Source of the DNA: Timema cristinae
Lineage: Eukaryota > Arthropoda > Insecta > Phasmatodea > Timematidae
Assembly: GCA_039000515.1 (NCBI GenBank)
Contig: JBCFYV010011164.1
Coordinates: 41,585,352 to 41,649,351 of the forward strand
Direction of reading: 5' to 3'
Length of the DNA stretch: 64,000 nucleotides
A model generated the notes under the pieces. It ran no database searches, was not told where the DNA came from, and saw nothing but the letters and a program-made list of their open reading frames with translations. The position numbers were made by a program, and so were the translations under genes. The first letter of the stretch is position 1; each line of letters starts with the position of its first letter. This document shows positions 11,295-22,609 of this stretch, piece by piece.

Positions 11295-12060
11295 TGAAAG
11301 TATAGACATAGATGGGTATGAGTTGGAGGGTCTGGAACCCCCCACCCCTCTGGAAATTAGTGAACCCCATAAGGAGGGTTCACATATTCATAATAAAACT
11401 TAGATAAGGTATGGGGTTTTTAATAAATATAATATAATTAATATATTTATTATATTAATATAATTTAGTAACCATACTACTAATTATAATTTAGTAATCA
11501 TACTACTAATTTTATATGACGTAAGCTAATATTTGAATTATATATATTTTTAATACCCAACTAGAAGATACATTCTTTAAAACCTCCTATTATATCACTA
11601 GTTCTGTCAAAATGTCAAATAACATTGTTTTTAGTACAATCAAATAATAACAAAGAGCAAAGGACGTTTCTTAGAAGAAAATGAGTCAGTGGGAGTGAGA
11701 GAAGGAGCATAATATGTTTGTTATTAACTGTAAGACTAAAGTTGAGCAACACATAATCCTTCCCCTTAGCTCCCTTACATCTATTTATTATTATATAAAT
11801 ATTATATTAAAGCATTCCATTATATTAATGTATTACGTCACCTTTAAAATCTAAACCTCTAGTAGAATGAGATTCCCACGTGGTTGCTAAAAATAGCAAT
11901 CGTGAGAGAGCCCTTAACTTATGTGTGATGGGAAATGCCGTTAAAGAAAATATGTTTTAAACTCTTGAGGCAGATCAGGAACTGTTCTCAACCGGCATAC
12001 CACGTGACTTGTGTTCCGAGTTTTAACACTCGGGCTCGGGTGCAGAAACAACCAAATCTC
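11295..12060. other. AT-rich spacer
   Basis: Includes an AT-only stretch at about 11425-11470 with self-complementary character. No gene recognised. Confidence 0.5.
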
Positions 12061-12067
12061 AGTAGAT

Positions 12068-12150
12068 GAAGCCCGTGCATATAGCTAAGTGGGTAAGAGT
12101 TGTTTACAATGAGTTCAAAGGCCCCTGGTTCTATTCCGAGGGGTGCTGAT
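12068..12150 (+). mobile_element. tRNA-like SINE head, family unclear
   Basis: ATATAGCTAAGTGGGTAAGAG resembles an A box region and CCTGGTTCTATTCCGAGG a B box region at tRNA spacing. No cloverleaf with intact stems can be drawn by eye, so a SINE fragment is more likely than a tRNA gene. Confidence 0.4.
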
Positions 12151-12554
12151 TAATATAACTAATATTTGTTTGTTGCAAAATTGATAAGTAAATATCTATC
12201 TATCCAGGCTTTTAGAGATGTTAACAGTGGTTTAGCTTACCCATCTTATATACAGCCGAATGGTAGTGCAGTAGTGGTAATGATAGCAAAATAATACACG
12301 TAACAACGACAAATATTAAGGTTTTGAATGAACTTTAGGCCTAGTTATTTCAGGTTTTTTTTTACAACAAAATCATTTCCTATGAATCAAGTTTTGAAGT
12401 TAAAAGGCTACTTTATAAATGTTAAAAAAATACTATCTGTTCGATTTTTTTTACCTTCACTCTTAAATTGTAACTTGTTTCACTCAGAAGCTTATCACCT
12501 GTCTGGGATTAACGAATTTAATAATGATTATGGGATAAGGATGAAGAATATAAC

Positions 12555-12730
12555 ATTTTAGAGACACCAAATGCGAGCGTTTACGTGGAGGTAAAGTAGT
12601 AAACAATTCAGGGAAAAACACCTTCAATACACCTGGTCGAGATTAAAAACCTGCCCTTCCAGTCATCATAAAAACCAGACTAGATATACTTGAAACTTAT
12701 TTCTATTGCCCACCAGTTTGGGTCCAATTG
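12555..12730 (-). mobile_element. SINE-A fragment, minus strand
   Basis: GCGTTTACGTGGAGG, GTAAACAATTCAGGGAAAAA, CACCTGGTCGAGATT and the head end GCCCACCAGTTTGGG. Confidence 0.6.
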
Positions 12731-12879
12731 AACCTACCTAGTTCGATTCTTTATGAGGTCAAAAAATCTACATCATTATGAAATTTGTATATTTAATCTT
12801 TGGTGCAGACACTTTAACAGCAAGGTTAATTATTGGCTTAATTCATGGGGTAAAAATTAACAAGAGCTAGTTAAAAAAT

Positions 12880-13005
12880 GCACCAACATTAGCGTGGAGA
12901 GGTAATTTTAAAACGCTGATTAATTACATGTGGGAAACGATGTACCAGTACACCCAGCCGAGATCCGAACCTCTACCTCGCCGATCACGAGAACAAAAGC
13001 TGTGT
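12880..13005 (-). mobile_element. SINE-A fragment, minus strand
   Basis: CACCAACATTAGCGTGGAGA and the reverse B box GATCCGAACCTC. Truncated on both sides. Confidence 0.55.
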
Positions 13006-13035
13006 AAATTTGTATTGTTCGGTTATGTTTTACCC

Positions 13036-13275
13036 GCTTTCGGTGGCCACATGGTTTAAGGCGTCATTCTCACAATATAATATACTGCCGATGCCAGGGA
13101 AATCGGGTTCGAATCCTGGACGGGTGTAATGAGTGTGGCTTTCCTAAATTATTTTCTACTCTCCCTACACGCAAATTTGGGTACATCTCCTCTCAATTAA
13201 TCCTTCCTCATCCCTATCTAATTACTACTGGGTGGAAGACTACATAATTATGTGTTATTGCTATTTTCACCAAGT
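13036..13275 (+). mobile_element. SINE-A, plus strand
   Basis: Head CTTTCGGTGGCCACATGG, B box GGGTTCGAATCCTGG, body ACGCAAATTTGGG, degenerate tail ACTACTGGGTGGAAGAC. This head (GGTGGCCACATGGTTTAAGGC) is a subtype of A distinct from the copies at 15723 and 60715. Confidence 0.75.
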
Positions 13276-13279
13276 CTTA

Positions 13280-13505
13280 GTATGAATTTGGGCTACACGC
13301 ATGTATATATTAGGTACGCTAGTAGAATAAAGATGAGGAAGATATAATTTTTAGGAAATACACCAACATTTGCTTGGAAGAAGAGTGTGAAACCATTTAA
13401 GAAAAACACCTATGAAAATACTCGCTGGGATTTGATTCACCTCGACTGGCACTCCAGACTTAATGAGCTTTACATTTAGACCACGTGCCCACCGATGTGG
13501 ATATG
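13280..13505 (-). mobile_element. SINE-A, minus strand
   Basis: GGTACGCTAGTAGAATAAAG, CACCAACATTTGCTTGGAAG, GAAACCATTTAAGAAAAACA and the head end CACGTGCCCACCGATGTGG. It lies back to back with the preceding plus-strand copy. Confidence 0.7.
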
Positions 13506-13509
13506 GGAC

Positions 13510-14115
13510 CTTATTTTTGTACTACCCCATAATCAAGAAAAAAAGGCGACTAGCAGCTTGTACATTAAATGGGTACATAAAATTTAAAGTATAAGTTGTG
13601 GAGGTTGAGACATTTTTCCCGTCAACGAAACCTTTAGTTAAATGCAACTTAGTTGAGAAATGATAGATCACTGAACATGGTACTCAAAACCAGGACTTTT
13701 CAGTTTTACGTGCCAAATTTTTGTTTGGGAAATAAATAATCGATTTTATTTCTTAAAATTTTCATTTTGAGTTGAAACCCTTTTACACTGTTCCATCAAC
13801 GCTTAACGAGTGTTTATGTACTGTAGATTGTGTACTTACTCGTCTGTTCCGACTCAAAAGAACATGCCTAGTCTTTGTTTAACGTTTCAAAGTTTGTATT
13901 TCTTTGTCAACGGAGTTGTCATTTAACACGCAAACACCCCTTATGTATGTTTCACTGCACTCATATTTATAACAGCGAACTGTTTTGGCTGTGTGAAAAT
14001 AACCGTGGAATATTTGCAATGGACCAACAAGTTTTTAGGTGTAAACTTGTGTCGTTATTCTATTTTTACTAGAGATTTTGCTAGAGATTTAAGTCACTTA
14101 ACATGTTTTTTTATA
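13510..14115. other. AT-rich spacer
   Basis: No gene recognised; the open frame at 13875-14072 has no domain or codon signal that I can point to. Confidence 0.5.
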
Positions 14116-14119
14116 ACAT

Positions 14120-14345
14120 TGCGCCTCACTACCCGTTTGGGTTGTGCGCTTATGTACCAATTACGCTAATGGTTTCAGGGATTAGGAAGGTTATATTTAG
14201 AGAAAGTGCACCCCCATTTGTGTGGAAAACCATTTTGGAAAAGCCACCCTCAGTACACCCGACCGAGATTCGAACCTAGATCTCCCTGTCGTCTACTGAG
14301 AAAGTAGCGCGTTAGACCACGTGGCCACCGAAGTGGGTCCCTAAC
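14120..14345 (-). mobile_element. SINE-A, near full length, minus strand
   Basis: Tail CTCACTACCCGTTTGGGTTG, body AATTACGCTAATGG and CAGTACACCCGACCGAGATT, reverse B box TTCGAACCTAGATCTCCC, head CACGTGGCCACCGAAGTGGG. Confidence 0.85.
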
Positions 14346-14349
14346 ATGT

Positions 14350-14998
14350 ATTGATTTTTATTTTTATTGGGAATTCCTGAACACTCGTATCATGCTAAAT
14401 ATATTTGAAAAACTACATTTAGAATTGAAAATACTGAAAAGGCCGCATTTCCAAAAATTAAATAGCCGTATACATATATAAAACATATTTTAATACACAA
14501 AGAAAATTAAGATTATAGAAAATTTTAAGACTTGCTGTACCCTCAATTTTTACCAGAAATATTTAAGTAAATGGTATTTAGTGTTAGGGTTTTAACTTTG
14601 TGGCTACTTCACTTTTATAATTGATGACAAGTTCATGTCCTTGAGCTGTGGTCTTTCAGGAGTTTGTTCCTTTTCATAAAATAAAAAAACTGCTCTCACA
14701 CGAAAGTGCTGCCAAACATTGCACATATTTGGTGCAAACATTTAATTTTTTTTAAATTGATCTCTGAAGAGTAAAAAATAAAGATTTGGTATACCAATAT
14801 CACTTGCTAGAACCCTAAAATAGTGACTGATTTCCTAGTTGCATAATTCGAAATTATATTAGCCTCAACTTTGACATGCCTGGCTTAGCGTGTCTTTTCA
14901 GCGCCAACATATCTTCTATTTCAATATTTAATTTAAAAAAAAAATCGTTTTAGTAACCATAAAATAGTTTTTTCTTATGGCAAAATCAACTTCCCCGT
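14350..14998. other. AT-rich spacer
   Basis: No gene or repeat recognised. Confidence 0.5.
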
Positions 14999-14999
14999 G

Positions 15000-15200
15000 T
15001 TTAGTTGGAGTGTTTTGGTTGAATCCCGGTTGGGTGTACTGGGGGTGTTTAGAAAAAAAAAAATAGTTTTCCGCCCTCTCTCTGCGCTAATGCAGGTATA
15101 TTTTCTATATTCAAGCATTTTATCCTTAACACATTAGCATATTTAGTAGGGTATACATAAGAATATAGCCCGAACGGGTAGTAAAATGTACTGCTAAAAA
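15000..15200 (+). mobile_element. SINE-A, 5'-truncated, plus strand
   Basis: TGAATCCCGGTTGGGTGTAC, GCGCTAATGCAGG, and tail CCCGAACGGGTAGTAAAATG. Confidence 0.75.
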
Positions 15201-15544
15201 TAAAACACTGGTATAGATGTAATTTCCCCCTAAATTTGTATCAGAAACAGGAATAGTAGAAATAGTTTTAATCGTGATTTATTCAATTTAATCACTCAAA
15301 ATAGGGTCTGTCTTAGATCACAACTTCGCATGCTGTGCATGAAACAGTATCAGCTAGGGAGGCTAAAGCTTATGTAACACATGCTCGACACAAATTTATG
15401 CTGGAGAAACATAAAGCTTGTACAACTAAATAGCGAAGCTTGGTGGATCGAAACGATAGATTCATTTACAATTAACTGGACAAACGTTAGCTTTATCCAT
15501 GTTATTCATTTAGTGTACAATTATTGTCTTACCTACGGCAGCAT

Positions 15545-16145
15545 ACATTATTTTTTTACTTATCTATTTGAAGTATTTAACGTGCACTTTCTTAATCGAC
15601 TGATTATATCAGCAAACGAGAATTTATATTAGCGAGAGCAAAAGAATCAACCAATTTTTCTGAGAAAGGTATTTTCACATACCATCCAGGGTGCTTTTAC
15701 ATACCACAACTGACATAGGACCCGCCTCGGTGGCATAGTTGGCTAACGCGCTAGTCGTGTTGAGCTCGACTGCTGAGGACGGGGAGATCGAGGTTCGAAT
15801 CTCGGTCGGGTGAACTAGGGTGGTTTTTCCTAAATGGTTTTCCACTCTCCCTCCACGCAAATGCGGGTTCACTTCCTCTAGTTCAACCTCCCCAATTCCT
15901 AATCCATTAGCGTAATTAGTACTTAAAAGCGGATAACCCGAACGGGTAGTCAGATGCGGTGCTACTAATATATATTATTATTAACTGACATAGGACCAAC
16001 GTTTTTACCTGACCTCCCAAGGAAATTGTGCTACGGATTTGTATCTCTCAAGAAAAATCCTTCGATCCCGGATGGGTTTGAACTCACTAATATCGGATCC
16101 TGAACCGAGCACTTTACACCCAAGACCACCGAGGTCGATCCAGGT
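15545..16145 (-). mobile_element. SINE-G copy, interrupted by a SINE-A
   Basis: Minus-strand SINE-G. The shared C/G tail word GAAGTATTTAACGTGCACTT is at the left, GGTATTTTCACATACCATCC follows, and the tRNA-like head is reversed at the right (GATCCCGGATGGGTTTGAAC and CAAGACCACCGAGGTCGA). SINE-A at 15723-15982 splits it; the two halves rejoin exactly at the duplicated 15-mer. Confidence 0.85.
15723..15982 (+). mobile_element. SINE-A full-length, 15-bp target duplication, nested in SINE-G
   Basis: Complete copy: A box TGGCATAGTTGG, B box GGTTCGAATCTCGG, tail AACCCGAACGGGTAGTCAG and (ATT)n-like end. The direct repeat AACTGACATAGGACC is at 15708-15722 and 15983-15997. It belongs to the better preserved A subfamily together with 50675-50931 and 60715-60983. 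It is younger than the G copy it interrupts. Confidence 0.95.
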
Positions 16146-16149
16146 AGCA

Positions 16150-16350
16150 TAAAGCCACCCCTGAGTCGTCGGTGGCTGTAGTATCCCTATCTACACGTAC
16201 ATAACAGATTCTGCCTTAAACTATAAGTGAATAATGACCCAAGGTAAGAGGTGAGCCCTGTATAGTTCATTAGAGAGCATCTGTGTGCTAAACCGTGGGT
16301 ACCGGGTTCGATTCCTTTGTCTAGGTATTAGTTTTCAAATCTACATACAG
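16150..16350 (+). mobile_element. SINE-E copy, single orientation
   Basis: AGATTCTGCCTTAAACTATA, GTGAATAATGACCC, a degenerate tRNA-like A region and B box CCGGGTTCGATTCC, then GTCTAGGTATTAGTTTTCAA. Matches the right arm of the inverted element at 47354-47896. Confidence 0.65.
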
Positions 16351-16384
16351 ATTTAAACACCATGCTCGCAATAGACTTGATTTC

Positions 16385-16600
16385 TGGTAGGAGAGAAAAA
16401 TGGGGAGCGAGGTTTGAACCCCGGTCGATTGCGATGGAGGTGGCTTTACATATGTAATTTATCACTGGTGTTTTCCCTATCCCGTATTTCGCGCTAATGT
16501 GGGTGCACTACCTATAAAACAACTCTCCTCATTCCTGTTTTTATAGTAAGTCATCAACTAATAGGGTGAAACGCGTAGGCTACTAAAAATAAACAATGAT
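16385..16600 (+). mobile_element. SINE-A, decayed, plus strand
   Basis: GGGGAGCGAGGTTTGAACCC, TTCGCGCTAATGTGGG, and a worn tail GTGAAACGCGTAGGCTACTA. Confidence 0.6.
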
Positions 16601-16604
16601 AATT

Positions 16605-18190
16605 TACCTTAGGTTAATCTGCGCAAACAGTCCATTTCATCCAATCTAGTCTTAAGACATGTAATATTCATAATTCATGACTAACGTGTAATTTTATACT
16701 TATATTATCATGTTCATGTTCATGTTTAACATATTTTTAATATTACCGTTGAAATTTCGTTCTAAAGATTAAAGAACCTATATTTTAAAATGCTTAAAAA
16801 CAAATTTATCTAATTGATTCGACTATTTACAAATTATCAGTTAGCCTTTCTAATGTTTCCTACCAATTATTTTTGCCGCACAGTGTGACACATAACTGCT
16901 ATTAATTTTTGGTTTGTCTAATTTCCCCTCCTGTATCACCCATCTAAATCCCTCATCTCCACCTAAAAATCATTGTAAGTATAGTGTGATTTTATAAAAA
17001 ATATTTTATTCATTTCAGAAACTTATTTATTGATTTACGCTCAAAGTTATTGTGTTTGTACTGTTTACGGATTTACTTACCAGAGTTCATTTTATTGTAT
17101 AGCTTAGTACATGAGATTATTACATGTGAAATCGTGTTGTAGGTATAATTTTAAATATTACCAGCGCTCAATTATTAACTTTATGTCAAGACAGCTTTTT
17201 ATCTGTACGGAAAAAATAAATAAAATCTCCAACTCTAAACTTGTAGTAATAAAAACTTGTTTCATAGCGGCTTCACCAAAAATTAATCACTCTCTTTAGC
17301 TGTAATACAGCCTTAGGAAAAAAATAAAGTACAGCCGTATATTGTAAAAAATGGAGCTACCGCCGTATGTCTGCGAATTCAAAATGTAAATATGTACAGT
17401 TTGTGTGTGCGTATCTTTAAAATTAATTTCTTTCTCTCTTTTCAGTTTAATTAGCAAAGTAATAGTAAATAATATTGGCATAGCCGCCATGCGACTGTAT
17501 ATTGATATGATACTATGGCAAAACTTTCTATCGGGATAATCTTAAAGTTAAAAAGGTGAAGGAGGTTAATTTTAAATAACTGCACGTATTTACATTCTCC
17601 CGGGTAGAGAATGTAGAACAAACATATTCTTTACAATCAGTCGGAACGTTAACCCAGGACTCTTAAGTTATAGCTAAACATTAATCTTGCCTTGCTAGTC
17701 ATAATTGTATTATATTAGACGATAACTACATTCATTGATTTTATTAGGACTCTTAACAAATTAATTAGCAATCAAATAACTTTCGTAAATAGTTCCGCGT
17801 TGGCCTATCAAGTAGGCCTCAGGATCTCAGGAAGTTTAGTAATAATAATGGTTTGGATAATGTTGGATCAATAAGTACAAAAGTTTTAGACTCAAATGAT
17901 TAAATAATATTACATATTCATATTTTTCTATTTTTCTTTTTTCGAAAGACACAAATCTGATAGAAAAGGACATCCGTACCAATTTTAATCAACAAATATG
18001 AACAATTATTTATTTTAAAAAGTATTAGACTTAAAGTGATAGAAATAATCAAACCATTATTACTTACTAAGTCAATATAACTATATGACATTTGTTTTCA
18101 ACATTTAATTTAATACATTAATTTTAGTTTTGTACTCGATGTAGTCTATAGGCCTAAAATGGAACTCTTTAAAATATTTTTTTTTGCATA
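16605..18190. other. AT-rich spacer, 1.6 kb
   Basis: No gene recognised. Open frames at 17111-17299 (+) and 17296-17490 (-) are short, low in complexity and without domains. No element ends seen. Confidence 0.5.
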
Positions 18191-18429
18191 ATTATAAACC
18201 CCCATGCATCCTCTCATTCCCAGGGCCTCGGTGGTCCCTCAGTGCATATAACTTCCATTTGGTGATCCACCATCACCAAAACTTTGAGAAACGCCTTTGA
18301 AATGCGGAAACCACCCAAGCCGCCCTACACGGCCGTACGTAGGGTTGCATAGTTAAAAGGTGCTAGACCACGTTGTAGATTAAAGGTGGCTCTGACTCTT
18401 CTATGAGTTAGTTAGTTCCCCGTGATTTG

Positions 18430-18680
18430 AGTGAATCATACCACCCATCCTGAATATTCACATGATTATATTAATGTGGTAGGGACAAATAAGGTAACAT
18501 TTATCGGAAAAGTACCTGCATTTCCGTGGATGGAGAATGGAAAACAGTATTAAAAATCCTGAATACTCCCAACCTTGATTCAAACCTCGATCTCCCTGTA
18601 TCAAAAAAACACATACGGATGCCTTATTCCATGTGTCCACTGGTGCGATGTGCTGGATACTTCGAATGAAGAGTGGTTTC
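18430..18680 (-). mobile_element. SINE-A, decayed, minus strand
   Basis: CATACCACCCATCCTGAATA, AATGTGGTAGGGACAAATAA, TGCATTTCCGTGGATGGAGA, reverse B box TTCAAACCTCGATCTCCC and head CATGTGTCCACTGGTGCG. Confidence 0.7.
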
Positions 18681-18684
18681 GACT

Positions 18685-19016
18685 CCACTTTAATCAAGTA
18701 TAAAATGAATTAATTTATGTGCTGCATTTACACAAGACTGCATAAAAAGCACATCTAGGGCCGACAGCTTTTATATCTGTGTTGCACTACTGTAACTTGC
18801 TGAGTTATATACTCGTATTAAACACTGTCCATTCTAGTTGTATCACAACACTATAATAAAGCTATGTTGCTCTAACTTGGCTTAGGATCAGAGAGATGGT
18901 GGTTCGAGTTTTTCTCAGTGTAACACAGTTAGTTTACCCCTCCCAAGTTCCATCTACCTCTATTCTACAAGATCTATTCGTTTTATCAGAAATCTGTGTT
19001 CCCTTTATTTGCAAAG
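18685..19016. other. spacer with a weak tRNA-like stretch
   Basis: GCTTAGGATCAGAGAGATGG followed by GGTTCGAGTTTTTC near 18880-18915 hints at an old SINE head. Nothing firmer. Confidence 0.35.
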
Positions 19017-20200
19017 CTTTAGTGGACGACTTAAGGACAGCGCAATGTTAGCACATTAAGCTCCAATGGACGGCTAAAGTACAGCCTTATGTTAGTGTAT
19101 TACAGCTACATAGGACGGCTCAAGGACAGTCCAATGTTAGTGCACTACAGTTACATAGGACGGCTCAAGGACAGTCCAATGTTAGCGCACTACAGCTACA
19201 TAGGACGGCTCAAGGACAGTCCAATGTTAGTGTACTACGGCTACATAGGACGGCTCAAGGATACCCCTATTTTAGTACACTACAGCTACATAGGACGGCT
19301 CAAGGACAGTCCAATGTTAGTGCACTACAGCTACATAGGACGGCTCAAGGACAGTCCAATGTTAGTGCACTACGGCTACATAGGACGGCTCAAGGATACC
19401 CCTATTTTAGTACACTACAGCTACATAGGACGGCTCAAGGACAGTCCAATGTTAGTGCACTACAGCTACATAGGACGGCTCAAGGACAGTCCAATGTTAT
19501 CGCACTACAGCTACATAGGACGGCTCAAGGATACCCCTATTTTAGTACACTACAGCTACATAGGACGGCTCAAGGACAGTACAATGTTAGTGCACTACAG
19601 CTACATAGGACGGCTCAAGGACAGTCCAATGTTATCGCACTACAGCTACATAGGACGGCTCAAGGACAGTCCAATGTTAGTGCACTACAGCTACATAGGA
19701 CGGCTCAAGGACAGTCTAATGTTAGTGCACTACAGCTACATAGGACGGCTCAAGGACAGTCTAATGTTAGTGCACTACAGCTACATAGGACGGCTCAAGG
19801 ACAGTCTAATGTTAGTGCACTACAGCTACATAGGACGGCTCAAGGACAGTCCAATGTTAGCGCACTACAGCTACATAGGACGGCTCAAGGACAGTCAAAT
19901 GTTAGTGCACTACAGTTACATAGGACGGCTCAAGGACAGTCTAATGTTAGCGCACTACAGCTACATAGGACGGCTCAAGGACAGTCTAATGTTAGTGCAC
20001 TACAGCTACATAGGACGGCTCAAGGACAGTCTAATGTTAGTGCACTACAGCTACATAGGACGGCTCAAGGACAGTCCAATGTTAGCGCACTACAGCTACA
20101 TAGGACGGCTCAAGGACAGTCCAATGTTAGTGCACTACAGCTACATAGGACGGCTCAAGGACAGTCCAATGTTAGTGCACTACAGCTACATAGGACGGCT
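19017..20200 (+). repeat. 45-bp tandem array, about 26 copies, open in one frame
   Basis: The unit (for example CACTACAGCTACATAGG plus GACGGCTCAAGGACAGTC) is 45 bp, so one frame stays open from 19089 to 20210 and would read as repeats of LVHYSYIGRLKDSPM. The two left-most units are degenerate, as expected at an array edge. A variant with GGATACCCCTATTTTAGTAC appears at 19258, 19393 and 19528, exactly 135 bp apart, so a three-unit higher-order repeat exists. No start context, signal or flanking coding sequence supports a gene; I treat the frame as a by-product. Confidence 0.95.
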
Positions 20201-20209
20201 ATCTATATA

Positions 20210-20990
20210 ATCGGTTTTTACGTAGGCTACGTCCCATCCAATGCGGAAACAAAAGTATAGTCGACTAGCGTTAACATTGTTTTATATTTCTACTTTTTTA
20301 TAGTAAAATTTATTTTAACACAATACATTCTTTGGCTCCATCTATAGGGTAGGCGTGTTGAGGGGTTATAAAAAATCCCCCATTATTTTTAAAGAAAGTA
20401 TTAGAAACCCAAATTTAGAACGTACTTGTTGGTTACTACCTTCAATGTACAAGTGGCGTATTCTGATAAAATTGGTATGCTGTACTCTAAAAGCTGCAGG
20501 GAGGATTTGTGGGTCAAATACTCTTAACCACCATTGGCCAAGAAGATAAATAGATGCTAGAAATATTCAAACATGAGTACTTCTAGTTTAGAACAATGTT
20601 CTCAAACATTTATGTTTTTTTTCGTACTCACATTCTATCTTGGGAAACTTCGCACCTCCCAACTCCTCTCGTCTCTCTTTTTTAACTTATTTGAATCTTT
20701 GTTTCAATATCCACCTTTACAGCCTATTACATATTCTGACTTTATAAAAGTACACCAGAACTGTGCTCAAAACACACCAAAACAAGAAACTACTGATGAT
20801 TATCATCCACTCAAATTGTAATGGAATATCAAAACACAGCACACTGCAGTTCATCACAATACCTAAATAATCTGAGATTTAATTTAAAATGTCAAGACTA
20901 AGAGCTGTGAGCACTCTTCTGAGTATATAAGAGTGACATATACTATTAAATGTGTTGAGTGTAATTAAAAGTACACACAGGTAGCATTTT
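20210..20990. other. AT-rich spacer
   Basis: Open frames at 20355-20549 and 20573-20821 have no domain I recognise. Nothing supported. Confidence 0.5.
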
Positions 20991-20994
20991 CATT

Positions 20995-21250
20995 TTTCAT
21001 TTATATGAGGTATTTAGTGTGCACTTACTGTGCCAAATGATTATATCATCACACGACTTAACCTAAATCTATAACAAACACAACACCCAGCCCCCCAGCC
21101 ATTAATTCTACATCGTGAGAGGGGAAATACAAATTTTACTTTTTTTTTTTTTTAAGGCCATGCCAATAATCAAACCCGGAACCCTTTGCTCAGTGGGTAG
21201 GAAAACTGCCGATTGTGTTAAGTTGTCGGAATTAGGTAACAATACGCAAA
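20995..21250 (-). mobile_element. SINE-C, minus strand
   Basis: C/G tail word GAGGTATTTAGTGTGCACTT, body ACCCAGCCCCCCAGCCATTA, and reversed tRNA-like head AATCAAACCCGGAACCC ... TGCTCAGTGGGTAGG. Confidence 0.8.
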
Positions 21251-21459
21251 GTAAAAAAATGTATATATAAAAAGAGTAAAATGAAGTACTACATGGATCA
21301 AGCATCCATCAGAACTTGGTGGGAGGAATAAGGTGGATTGTCCAACTCACGTTGCATTAATAATTATGAGCCTAAAATTATCTATTAAATCATAACTATG
21401 TTCCAGACGCTATTTAGATCCGTAAACTGTGATAACAGCAACAAAATATTAATCACAAC

Positions 21460-21620
21460 TTGTGAATGGGGGGAATGCCATGCTTCCACCATGGTTCGGA
21501 TTCCACGTTAAACTGAAGGTCCTCCATTTTATCTCACAATCACCCTACCATTACACATTAGCGTAAGTGCGTACAATCCGAACGGGTAGTAAGACGCGGT
21601 GCTAATAATAATAATACAGT
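21460..21620 (+). mobile_element. SINE-B, 5'-truncated at CTTGTGAATG
   Basis: Starts at CTTGTGAATGGGG and runs through GGTTCGGATTCCACGTTAAA to the tail CGAACGGGTAGTAAGACGCG and (TAA)n. The head is absent. The copy at 61552 begins at the same base and the one at 7726 within a few bases. Confidence 0.9.
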
Positions 21621-21624
21621 TAAA

Positions 21625-22250
21625 TTAGCTCCTCATTCCACACACCCCCAACCCTACTTCACCCGTGTATTCTCTAAAATGGTGGTAAATATGCTTGCCA
21701 AATACACGATGATACATGTGGCTAGAATGCATAAACATAATCAAATATGTATTTAATTATTGCATAGTTTAAAGCTTGTTATTTATACGATTATTTCACA
21801 TGTATTATTTTCATTTATTTTATTTTATTTTATTTTATTTTATTTACTTGAGCTATACTAGCCTAGTGAATAATCATTGTGATCTTGATTCTTGAATATT
21901 TGTTCAACAGTTGGCACAATGTTTTGCTTGAGATAAGTATTCAGAAGGTCCTGGGTTGTAAACACCCTAGTTCATTGGCCAATGTTTGACGGTGAGGGGT
22001 AAGGGGGAGTGTTTCAATCCCATAGACATTATTCAAGGTCATTAGAACTTCTCTAGATTTGCCTGCTGTTTTCAAGCAGCAGGTCCTGGGCTTCATAAGC
22101 TGGGTAGGTAGCCGACCCTTTTGGAGGAATAATTACTTAAAACACAATATTCTTGAATTTTGAACAAATATTAATTTAGAAATTAATACTATTTAGATAC
22201 ATTGTACATGTACAGTATATTTATTCACAATCTAAACATTAATATTTACA
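21625..22250. other. spacer with (TTTTA)n
   Basis: A (TTTTA)n microsatellite is at about 21810-21845. No gene recognised. Confidence 0.55.
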
Positions 22251-22259
22251 GTTTTCACG

Positions 22260-22445
22260 AACAACATTGAATTTAGAAACTCGTCCATATAATCCTGGGT
22301 ATGCGGCGCAGGACTAGCATACCCAGAGAATACGACACTCCAATGTACCCTGATAATATTTGAACTACGACCTTAACGTAGCCGTGGCACACAAATTCAT
22401 TGCGACCTTGATGATTTAGATCACTTGGCCACCGGTGCGGATATT
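22260..22445 (-). mobile_element. SINE-A fragment, minus strand
   Basis: Reverse B-box-like TTTGAACTACGACC and head end CACTTGGCCACCGGTGCGG. Strongly decayed. Confidence 0.45.
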
Positions 22446-22499
22446 GGTTCTTTTTAACTCCATTTCTATTAAAGACTTATTCTAAAGAAGTAAGGATAA

Positions 22500-22605
22500 A
22501 GGGCTGTCAACAGAAAATGCACCAGCATTCTCCTAGCTATAGGATGGGAAAACTAACCTAAGAACACCAGTCAGACATAATACGCTATCCGGGATTACGT
22601 CAAAT
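22500..22605 (-). mobile_element. SINE-A fragment, minus strand
   Basis: ATGCACCAGCATTCTCCTAG and GATGGGAAAACTAACCTAAG match the A body region. Weak. Confidence 0.35.
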
Positions 22606-22609
22606 ATTG

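Noticed and set aside
19089..20210. 373-codon repeat-protein gene
   Set aside because: A 45-bp tandem array keeps the frame open by arithmetic. No flanking coding sequence, and variant units change residues freely.
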